The position numbers were made by a program, and so were the translations under genes. Positions 28,201-40,200 of a stretch of 64,000 bases of DNA are shown here, piece after piece. The stretch is taken from the NCBI GenBank assembly GCA_050084985.1, contig JBITNC010000001.1, positions 98,208,001 through 98,272,000 of the forward strand, given 5' to 3'. Within the stretch, counting starts at the first letter, position 1. Each line of letters opens with the position of its first letter. Below the pieces are notes generated by a model, which did not search any database, was not told where the DNA came from, and saw only the letters and a list, made by a program, of their open reading frames with translations. Source of the stretch: Nageia nagi (lineage: Eukaryota; Pinophyta).

Positions 28201-31200
28201 TACACTGAGAGGAACTCGTATAAATTTGACTATGTTAACTTGTGTGAATGTGGATTTTGATGTTATTTTATGTTTTCTATCAATTTTACGCAATTGCACT
28301 TTAAACTTCATAATCAAATTTTCCAATAACAGAACCGTCAACAACCCTCAACGGACCACCATTTGATATTCAGAATAGAATAGCTTACGAAGTTTACAGA
28401 TCAAATAATTTGATACTTGAGGACTCTTATTAGATGTTGTGAATGGCATTCATCACAAGAAGTCACGACATTTTACTATGGGTAATGAAAAAAGGAATAC
28501 TCACTTCTATATGTAGAAGAGATATGTTAGAGGGCTTGTCTTCATTATTGGAATAGCCCACTCTTGAATCTCTTATTGATTAGAACAAGTCACACCATGT
28601 GTATCTACATATTCAAAGTTGGATCATTTTGACCCTAGGTTTTTCTTTCATCTTCAGATTTTGGCATACTTCATTTTTCCTAGATAAGCATGTTTTTCAT
28701 TTGGAAAAACATATTGGTGTAGCGAATTCTAAGCATGACTCAACCCTATGCTTTAGGAACGAAGCAATTGATAGAAAGATTTTGTTATGGTTTCAACCCT
28801 AAGCATGTTTCAACACAATGCTTTAGGAATGAAGCAATTGATAGAAGACTCCTAGGAAGAATACCTATTCGTTATGGTTTATAGTAAACTCTATTGGGAT
28901 GATGAATCCTTCACCTCTCCATCAAATATTGCCATCTGTAAGTTTAACTTAGGGGAGGGTGTTGGATGTTAAGCTAGAGTTAGCATTAGGTCTTGTGTTT
29001 ATTAACATTTAAGTATATATCAATACTAAGGTCATATGCTTAACTTAAATTGTACATCATTGTATTGGTGATTAATCGACGGTTGAGATTATAACATGAT
29101 TTACAAAGGTTATGGTTAAGTCACATGGATCGGTAGGAGTTCTTGAACCTATTTAAAGGACACTTCCAACCAACACTATAATCACCTTGTTTATCATTTT
29201 CGCCACCCATTATTAATATGATATCCATTAGGGCTTAACTGCCTACCCTCTTATTCTTGTGCTCTTTTTTCACTTAAATCTCTTCTTTATGTGGAATGCT
29301 CAAAGTGTTTGATTCTTCAACAATATTGCATTATTCTTAAAGATCTAAGGCACACTTAGGTTGTGAAAGAAAATACAATCCTTCATTTGTCACACTTATC
29401 CAAAAAGTAGTGCAACAAACCAAGATCCACCATATCAAAAGCATTTTTAAACCTAGACTTCATACCTTTGATTTTTCTGGGGAATTTCCTATAAGAATCA
29501 AGTCATCCACATAGAGAACAATAATGACAACTTGTCCACCCCTCTACCACACATCTAGAGAACCTTGATTTAAGGGTAAAAGTATCCATTTTCTCATGTA
29601 ATCCCCTTGGTGCTTCAACCCATATAATGACTTCTTTAACCCACCTTCCTCATATATTGGCATTTGCTCCATGTAAATTTCCTTCAAGTCCCAGCACTCT
29701 TCACATCCATTTGGTGTACCTCCCAACCAAAACAAGAAGCCACATCTAACACAAGGTGATTAGAATCCATGTGGACCATGGGAGCAAAGGTCTCATTGCA
29801 ATCAATATCCTCCTAAGAATATCTCTTAGCTACCAATTGAGCCTTATTCTTCTTCAACTCACCCTCAAATATGTACTCTATCTTATAAACCCATTTACAC
29901 CCAACAATATTTTCTCCCTTTGGCCATGGAACCAATTACCATGTATGATTCCTTATCATTGCATCATACTTGTTCTTCATAGTCGTATCTCACTCATGTT
30001 TCCCATAAGCCTCTTTAAAAGTAGAAGGGTCCTCCCCTACCTTAATCTTTGCCATGAGTGCAAAATTTACACAAAGAACCTATCCATGAGACCTTCCTTC
30101 AACATTATGCAAGTCCAATGACTCACGTGGAGCATCCCTCAAGGTAGACCTAATCCACAAAGGCCCCAATGCTCTATCAAAAGACTCTTTTGAAACTACA
30201 TTTATTGAATCAATAGTGAGACCATGATCATCAACCCCATGCTCTCCATGATAAGCCATATCATTACCTCTATCACTATGAGAATCACCATTCCCATCAT
30301 CCAAGTGAATAACACCATCTCCAACATCATCCTAAGAACCAACACTCTCACCATCCAAGTGAAGACCACCATTATCTCCATATTCAAAATCAAGATCCCT
30401 CTCATGTTCATCACCATGCCCACCATGAAGTCTACCACGTACACCATGATAAAAATCATCAGAAGGAGGTTACCTAGAATATGACGAGTACTCCACACCA
30501 AGAAGCTCCAACAAAGTTGAAGAATCTGCATGAGTAGGAAGGGTTCCCTCATCAAACCTCACATCCCTACTCTCAACAATCCTACATGTCGCTAGATCCC
30601 AAAAGCCTATATCCCTTAGATACCTCAATATACCCCATGAAGATGTTCTTATTACTCTTTAGTTGTAATTTGGTTCTCCTTTCATCCAGAATATGTACCC
30701 AAGCATTATAAGCAAATACTCGAGTCTCAAGTGATCCACTCTTGACTTGATCCCTAGTAGGTAAGCAATTCTGTATATAGAAAGTATGTAACCACCTCAC
30801 TCCACAATCTCAAATCGGTATTGCCTTCATGAAGCATACATCTAGCCATTTGAATAAGAACCCTATCTTCCTCTTGACTAACATGTTTTGTTGTGGAGTA
30901 CAGGACATGGTACTCTGCTAAACAATGCCATGTTGCTGACAAGAGGAATCAAAATCATTATTCATATATTCTTCCCATTATCAGTCTTCAAAACCTTAAT
31001 GAATCTATCACGTTGCTTCTCTAACATAGCCTTTAGCATTTTAAAATGCTCCAAAACATCATTCTTAAATTTCAAAAAGTAAACTCATACCTTTCGACAA
31101 TAATCATCAATGAAAGAGAGAATGTATCTAGATCCACCAAGTTAAATTTCAAAAAGTAAACTCATACCTTTCGACAATAATCATCAATGAAAGAGAGAAT

Positions 31201-34200
31201 GTATCTAGATCCACCAGGCGAAACCACACTCATAGTACCACACAAATACAAATGAATCAACTCCAACAAAGAAGAAGCCCTATGTGTTTCCAAATTTGAA
31301 ATGTATCCCTATCATGTTTGCCAAGCATACAACCCTCACAAACACCATTACAAGGAGAAAGGGATAAAGGCATACGTTTCAAAAATCTCTTTGGGCTCAT
31401 GAAACAAATTTATCCACAATTCAAGTGTCCAACCTTCAAACACCATAACTTGCTCACATCATCTATCTTGGCAAGCAATGCATGAAAACCCTTTGTTGGA
31501 TTTTGTTTCCAATGAATTTATCAAGCTTAAATAGCTTCAATGAATCAACAACTCTAATAGCAATGACCCTTCAATTTCTCCTTGATGGAATCTCCTAATG
31601 TCTCTAATACCATGCACAATTATGTAATATTCTTGAGAAATCTAACACCTTGAGCATTCCACACAAAGAAGAGATTAAAGCAAATAAAGAGCACAAGAAT
31701 TTGTGGCAAATGGTTAAGCCCTAAAGGATATCACAATAATAATGGGTGATCAATATGATCCGTAAGATGTGATGTTTGGGCTCATGTTTTGGATGAAAAA
31801 AGAGCCAAGCTTGAAAAAAGTGTGCACAATGCATCTTTTTGGGTTATAATAAGGGCATCCTATCTTCACCACATCCTATCTTCTAGTGGATAGTCAACAT
31901 TTTGACAATAATGATTACACCCTTCTCACATTGAAGGGGATGGTCAAGAGGATCATGCTCCATGCCTTTACAATAACTCCAATTGTCATGATATTTGTGA
32001 TGATGATTAATCAAAAACTATTGATGATTTCAACAAGCAAATCCCATCTTGGTCCAATGAGTATCAAGAAAAGACTAGTATGCCCTATTGGGGCCTTCTC
32101 AACTTTTGGGATACTTACAATCCTCAAAAGATTATTGTCAACGGAAATACTTTCAATGTCATAAAATTTCTAACAAATATGCGTATGACAACATAATATT
32201 TATTTCACTTTTTTGGATCCATAGAATACAACTCCACACAAGCCACACTGTACAATCAACTTGTCAAGTATATATCCAAGGTACAAATATATCAAATAAA
32301 TTAAATACATGTATCTGGCAAATGCTAATAGATCTCAAATTAAGATACATGTTGAATTATTAAACACTTGATGAGAAACCTAATAATCGCATTCATATTT
32401 TGATTTGATTAGAAGAATGTTATATATGTCAACCTCATCACGTTATATGTTTTAGGGACCCATCGTTTTGACCTCATTGGGCATGTTCCTTATCCCTTCT
32501 GCACCTGTGTTTGTGTGTCTGTCTATATATAGACACACATATATTAATAACATATGACTATATATATGTGCGTATATATATATATGTGGGTGCATGTATC
32601 CATAAGTTTACATGACCTCATAAAGTATGTTTATAGACACACAATGATGGACAGCTGAATGAACTTTATCACAATGAATTCAACTAAACCATATAGTTGT
32701 GTTATTTTAAATATACGCATGATATTACGATTCTTCACCCACTGCTAACCCACCATTGTAGGTTATGCTTTGGTAAATTTCATTGGTCCTTAATTTGTCA
32801 GTGTCAAGTCAAGTGGTATGTTGCACATTGGTTACATACAGGAAAATAGAGGCACAAAATAACATATCCAAGATTCATTTGAAAAGCTCACAGATTTCCA
32901 ACTACACCACCCTATAATAGTCCCTTTATGTGCACCCCAATGAAGAACAATAATTTAGTCAATTTGATCAACTATTGCACCTTCATAAATTTACGTAGAA
33001 TACAGATTTCAAGACATCTTAAAAACACTCGGGATGAAATAGGAATTCAAGTCATCTGAAGCTTTAAATTTTGTCCTTATGGTTTATTCTCTTGGTTTGA
33101 AATTATGCATCTAATGCATGACTAAGAAAACTAGGTTGTTGTCTGGAAGCTTTATTCCGGTTCTCATGTCCCATAAAAAGTCGACTCTTTTTTTACATTG
33201 GTAAGAATAATGTCTAAAGGAAAGAACAGAACATACAGATTTCATGCTTCAACGCCTTAACCTGTTATTATATATTTTCATTTTCTCTGAAAAAAAACAT
33301 TAAGTATAATTCATCAATGGTTACCTCAAAAGATTCATCTTTTCCAGCTACAAGGGGATCCTTCTCTCTTGATTGCAACTTGGTCAAAATAACAGACTCC
33401 ATATTTTTTACATCACCAAGAGCTGCACGCACAAAATCTGCAGCTAGAATGCTGCAAAACATCACAAATAGTGAGCAGTCAAAGATTAAGCCTGGTCAAT
33501 GTAACTAAAGTAGGTCCAGTTCTAGAGCAAGTGAAACACATGAACTACAATAAACGCATTTACATAGGTAATCTACAAAAAATTAGTACATTTTTCCAAT
33601 AATAATGACAAAGCATCTTCAAAATAAAGAACTTTGATTTCAAATTATTAACAATAAAGATCAAAGAAAACCAAATTTTGGATTTGGATAAGGAGGCAAA
33701 ATAATGAAACTAAACAACTGCAGAGGATATTGCAAAAAGAAATGCACTTTATAGAAATTCCGGCCAAGTTGCTTGCAGAGTTGAAATCATCTTAGAATTT
33801 CATGCTCCAAATAAGCCAAGAATATTGCACAATCTAGGAGAAAACATTTACACTTTCATGTACAATCCAAATATGCAAGATGCCTTAATCATATGTTTAT
33901 GCATGACACTTACTAAATGCTAAAACTAATCTACTGTTTAACCATTCATGAGTCAAAATGGTAATATATAGTGATTCAGAGTTAGAATCCAAAAATTTAA
34001 ATTGAAGAATTATGTACCTTACTAAAGGGTTAAATATACCTGGAGATCAGCGCATGAATTGACATATCAGAAATGTATTTATAACATTGTTTAATTTGAG
34101 AAAAAAATAGCAGATAATTTAAGATTTAATTTTGTCTACGCACGGGGAAAAAATAAAACTTTATATTGCATTCCTTATATGTTCTTTTTCATAGAGTTTT

Positions 34201-37200
34201 GTGCAATTATTTGATGATTATCATTTTATTTATACTTGATTTGGGGGATTAATCCCTAAAAAGTATAATTTGATGAATTGAATACCTCAAGTTATTCAGG
34301 CTCCTGCATTTGAACCTTTGGATTTAATGAAAATAAGGTTAGGGCAACAAATACTAGAAAAATTGATGCTCCAATCCTGTCGAAGTGAGGGTTGGTGCGG
34401 AGAATCGAGCATAGGGAGCAACACCCTCATAAAGAAGACTATTGGAAATTCCCTCCAATCGGATGGCTGGCTATTAATTTTGATGGCTCTTTGAAAGGTA
34501 ACGCTGGTCCGGCGGGAGCAACAATAGTGATCAAAGACCATTTGGGAAGGATAAGGATGTTAGTTGTTAAACCATTAGGGCATCATACGAGTCACTTTGC
34601 AGAGGCTAGAGCAGCATTCATTAGCCTTTCCATTATTAGCAGATGTGATTGCGCCAACTGGGTCATCACGGACTATTCTCTGAATGTAATCAATTTGCTA
34701 AAGGGCAACTCTCCACCGGGGTGGGACATTAGTAATATGATGGAGGATTCAAGGCATATCATAGACAATGTAGAGCAGATCAGTATACTCCATGACTATC
34801 GAAAAGTTAATCACCTAGCAGATCGGTTAGCGGACGAGGTGGTGAACTTGGAGGAACGAAAAGTCTAGGAAGCTGATTTCCCGAACCAATATCAGCTACT
34901 CGCAAAGGGAAGACCGGGATGAAGCCAACAAAAGAAGTTAGCAAGAGCCACACTCTCGGGTGGCCGCCAAATTTGAATTTCAAATTTTGGAGGGTGATAG
35001 TGGGTAGGAAGCCTTGGACTAGGTGGCTGAGTTAGGGTGAGCTGGAAACCAAGTGCCAAGTGCAAGTGAGCTAGAAGAGGGAGGCCTAATGGAGAAAAGG
35101 TTCCTTGGTTGATAGTTTCCTTTTAAGTCACATGATTACCGGGTAGGTGAGGTGGATTGTGTGTCAGTATAGGCCAGTTGATAGTCTGAGGTGGATAGGC
35201 GAGCTCCCTCACAGTTCTAAAAGTGCCCGGACAACTTACACAATAGAGAGGAGGAGGAGGTTACATCAACAGATTTGGAGGAGGAAAAAGCAGATGTTTG
35301 TCTTTTCCAAGGCTAGGAAGGACATGAACCCCCATGACATCATTGACCTCCCAATCTAGTAAGTGTTAGTCAAAGTGGCAAGGTGGAAAGCTGAGATGAG
35401 GGGGAACACACGCGGAAACCATCCAATCAAGGAAGATGTCATCGCGTACGGGGTGGCACTTACTTCTGTAGTCACTTCAACACGTTCAAGCCAAGCGAAC
35501 AAGGTTTTTCGAGGAGCTTCAGGCTCGAGGTGATAGTGTGTGGGGTTATTTGATCAAAGAGATGGTCAAAGGCATGCAACAAAAGAATAGGAGGCCAAAT
35601 GCCATGGCACCGAAAGGAAAGGTGGATGCAAACAAACTAGAACCTCGTTTGGAGCCTCACAAGCTCGATGTCTCTCCCATAGTGAGAACTATTCTGGAAT
35701 TGGGGGGGTTGCTTAACTTCCTAGAGAAGTTGGAAGGCCACAATGAAGACATTTACAGGCAATTCCTAGAGAGTTGGAAAGGAGGGACGGTTAAGCTTTT
35801 CAGCATAGACTTCTAGGTGAACCAGAAGCTATTGGTTGAGGTCATAAGGCTATCAGTGATAAGAAAAACGTTGAGGAGAGACAACCACATCCTGAAGACT
35901 GAACTTCCCAAATTCTGTAAAGGAGGCCTAGAGCTACAGGAGAGAAACATGGCATGGTTGCTCGTTTGTCCCTCCCAAAGCTGTGGCCGGAAGTGACATT
36001 AGTCATCATGTAGTTTATAACTCTAGACACCACCGATCTATGGGCAAGGAGCTTTCCTGAATCATCTTAAAGGATCGAAGATGAACGTTTCAGCCTTCTT
36101 GTACGTGGAATTGGACAAAGTGGCCGAGCATTATCAGAAGAGTAATGGGAATGAGGTGTACCATCAGGGGTTAATCCTCATGGTGTTCACATTAATTATT
36201 GGGCAAATGGGTATTATTGATAGCTTCAAATGGGCTAGGTCGGAGGCACCTTCGGCCTCAGCTAGCAAGGAGGAAAGACAGCTCGCATCGTCGGAGAAGA
36301 AGCGAAGAATCAAATTTGAAGACGAAGACTAGCATCTTGCACGTATCGATGGGAGTGGAAGGAGATCCCTACTGTGGAAAGACAAGAGGGTGCCTTTGTA
36401 CGTGGAAAAGTCGGACTCGAAGGCCACTCTTGTTAGAATTTGTAATGTAATATTACTCCATTCACTTAATACTTAAAGTATCATTAGATACTTTAAAGTA
36501 TTAAAAGAATAAAAATAAGTGAAAGATTAAAAATAGGTATAAGTTTAAAAATAGGTAAAGGATTAAAAATAGAAAAGGGATTAATTATAGAGTGGGTTTC
36601 TTCTTATAAAAATAGAAGAACCGTCCCCTTCTCTAGTTACACAATTGTAATGCAAGCTTTGCTATAGGTTTAGAGTGTGAGAGAGAGAAGAGATTTTGTA
36701 AGAAAGGTCCTTGAGAATAAAAAGATCTTAGTTAGTGGATGTACTCCCAAGGAGGTAAGAACCACTTTATATCTTGTGTTATTTGTGTGATTGGCTTTAG
36801 TTATTGTGCTATTGTGTTGATGTTGAAAGTGCCTTCTTGAGATCTTGAGTGATTAAAAGTTAATTCAGAAAGATCTTGGGTGATTATTGTGTTGATGTTG
36901 AAAGTATACCCCCCATTCCTTTAATTTTTTTTTTTGAAAAAAAAATCAAAAAGTAAAAAAAAACAATAAGTTTTTATTATTATTATTATTATTATATATA
37001 TATAAAGCTCCTTTTTTAAGTTACCTATTTTAAATAAGGTATATTTTTTTTTAAAGTTCCTTTTTATAAGGTATATAAAAGAAAAGGCAAAAGTTTTTTT
37101 AAAGTAATCTTTTTGTTTAAAAGAGGGGGAGATTTTTTTTTTTTGCCTTCATAAAATTGGGGGAGTTCCTATTTTTAGTTTTAAAGGAAGGAAATCCTGT

Positions 37201-40200
37201 TGGATTTAAAAGTTTTTTAAAAGAATGTTTTTTTAGGCTAATTTTATAAGCACGTTTATTTAGCCTAAAATTTCTTTATTTGCTAATTTTACCTTAAGTG
37301 CAAATGATTTTAAGTTTTTTTTAGCATGTCTTTAAGATAAAAAGTGGGGAATTAATTAATCATGTATAGATTAATGTTATGCATAGGTTAATGTTAATTT
37401 TATGCATAGGTTAAGGTTAATTAATTATGCATGGGTTAATGTTAATTATGTTTGAATTAATGTATGCATGAATTAATGTTATTTTATCTTAATGCATGTT
37501 TGACATGTAATGAGATAAAAATTTTAAATACATGTTTTAATTTTTTGTCCTAGTGCATATTTTTGGTAAGTGGATAAAATTTTTGCATAGTTTAATTTTT
37601 TGTCCTAGTGCATATTTTTGCTAAGTGGATAAAATTTTTAAAAATGCATGATCTAATATTTTGTCTTAATACATGTGGTTGGATAAAAGTTCACTTAAAT
37701 ACTTGCTTATGAATGCTATGTTAATTTGCAAATAAGGAATTATTTTAAGTCCATTTTTTAAGTAACAAGAGGGAAAATTCTTCATTTTTTATAATGAACC
37801 TTTGTAAAGAGTTCCATTAGGGGTTGTAACAAAACCCATTGGACTCTTAGGCTCATTTATGGTTACTTAAAATTAATGAACCTTGTGTAAAGAGATCCAT
37901 TAGGGGTTGTAACAAAATCCATTGGACTCTTTGGTTCATACTTATGGATAATGTGGGATGTAGTTTCATTTCTCAAAGCACTTTATTTTTTTTGCACTTT
38001 TACTTTATATGCAAAGTACGCAAACATTGAAAATTGCTTCCCCCTAAAATGAACACATTTGCACGTTTTTTCTGCAACATGACTTGTTTGGGCAGCCATG
38101 AGGTGAGGATAAAGCAGACTGGAGTCTTTTAATCTAACGATCCAAGTGGTGAAAAGTTTGTACTTCTTAATTGCCCCTAAGTCCTCTATTAATCTGGACT
38201 TAACTCCATACAAGTGGACAAGCATGTGTAGTGATACCACATGTTAATTTGGCTAATCCAACATACATCACAACCTTGGAAAATAGCTCGTACTTCTCCT
38301 TATGAAAGTATATCGTTGCCCAAGGAGAATTGGTTGAGGATTGGTAGGGCCTAGGCTCCTTGAGGGCATCCAAATGAAGGGCTAATTTATAAGAAAACAA
38401 CCTCAAATATTCTCTCCCTCGGGTGATATTGAGTAATGATAAAATGTTGGATATTTGGATATTTGTTTATGCATATGTTGATTATCTTTGCTCATGTAAA
38501 GATTAAGTTTGCAATAATGATGCAAATGTTTTATGATCATTTTTTTAATGGATTGTGATGAAAATATGCACATTAGTTTATATAATTGTGAATTTTCTTT
38601 TGTATCCTTGGTTAGATAAAATCTCTTGCTAAATAATGATAGTACACTTGTTGATATCCACAGTTGCAAATTTTTTGATGGAATAGTTAAAAGGTTCGCC
38701 CTTCTCCATGGTTACAAATTTTATGGAGTAGTTAAAAGATTCGCCTTTCTCCATGGTTGCAAATTTTGATGGAGTAGTTAGAAGGTTTTCCCTTCTCCAT
38801 AATTGAAAAGGTTTGCCTTATGCCACTTTACTTCCACTAGTAGAAAATTTATCCATTATGGATAAATACCAATTTACTTCTATTATTGGGAAGTGTATTT
38901 ATGCATTGATGGAGGTTGAATCCTTGTTATGGATTCATGCTACCTTCATCCATCAGTTGCATCTTGACTAGTAGCATGGTCAAGTTGGCTTTTTTATGTT
39001 TTGTACGTCTCTATAGAGAAGTTGACTTATGGCTTTCGATAGTTAAGATGTCATGGTCAAGTAAATTTTATCTTGTGGCATGGTAAATAAGGCATTTGTT
39101 TGAAGGTTTTCGTATAGCTTCTAATCTTGTGATCAAAATGCCTTAGTGATTGATTTGTATATTTGAAACTTCCCTCATGAATGGTGCATTAGTTGTTAGG
39201 GACAACGAAATGACTAGGAGTTTGGAAGTTGGTAAAGGTAATTCGTTTAACATTTCTAAAAGTATGAGTAACCATTTTTTAGATAAACAATTTCTTATGA
39301 TAGCCTATATACTTGAGGAAGATAAGGCAACAACTGCAACTAAACCTTTTTTCAGCTTGTGCATTCATTTTTGATGGGTTTGTTTCTGACTAAGTCGTTT
39401 AGGGGAGTGTCTTAAGTCTTGACCTTCATCAATGACTTTAGCAGGATAACATTCGGTTATCTTATAAAGCACAAGGATCAAACCTTTGATAGGTTCAAAG
39501 ATTTCAAAACCTTGGTAGAAAATCATTTTGGATTCAAAATCAAAATGTTAAGATCTGATAATGGGGGTGATTATAATAGCAATGAATTCAATTATTTTTG
39601 TACCAAGTATGGAATCAAGAGGCAGTTTACTATCCCTTACACTCCTCAGCATAATGGTATTGCCTAAAAGAAGAATAGATCCATTCAAGAAATGGCAAGA
39701 TGTATGTTGGGAGATCTTCCTAGCTTCTTATGGAGTGAAGCTATAAATTCTGCAATCTACATCTTGAATAGGTGTCCTACAAAAGTAGTTGAAGGTAAAA
39801 CTCCATATGAGCATGGATAAGAAAGAAACCTAACATCTCTCACTTTAGGGTCTTTGGCTATGATGCTTATGCCTTTGTTGTTCCTAAGAAAAGAAAGAAA
39901 TTTGATAAGAGATCCAAAAAGTGTATCTTTGTGGGCTATGACAATCAGCATAGAGGCTACAAGCTATATCAACCTTCTTCTCGTCCAGTTTTTGTATCAA
40001 GGGATGTAAAATTCAATAAACTACCTGAAGATTCTGTTTCTTATGAGAACCTTGATGAGGGTGATGATTCCTTTGTTGCTCCTAACTGGTTGGATGTCAG
40101 TGTGGATTTGTTACCTAAGGAACAAAACTCTCCAACGCAAAGGATAACAAGGAGTATGACTATGAATAAATCTTTATTTGCCAAAATTGATTGCAAGAAT

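Larger units (their letters stand above)
22605..28403 (+). mobile_element. full-length degenerate Ty3/gypsy retrotransposon
   Basis: Two similar LTRs (22605-23262 and 27864-28403) flank a tRNA-Met-type primer site, a gag with CCHC knuckle, a protease remnant, reverse transcriptase, an RNase H remnant and integrase. That order (RT before integrase) defines Ty3/gypsy. The LTRs differ by substitutions and by two deletions in the 3' copy (about 60 and 85 bp), so the element is old. Stops and frameshifts occur throughout. I could not find a matching target duplication, so the outer borders are approximate. It lies in intron 4 of VPS54, in the opposite orientation to that gene. Confidence 0.9.

Noticed and set aside
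30202-30555. Met/Ile-rich open frames on both strands
   Set aside because: They arise from CAT/ATG-rich repeats in the Asp/His linker of the minus-strand copia; the true frame is the linker itself.
38664-38801. Regular repeats that could suggest a CRISPR-like array
   Set aside because: There are no unique spacers; the units are directly adjacent and the genome is a plant.
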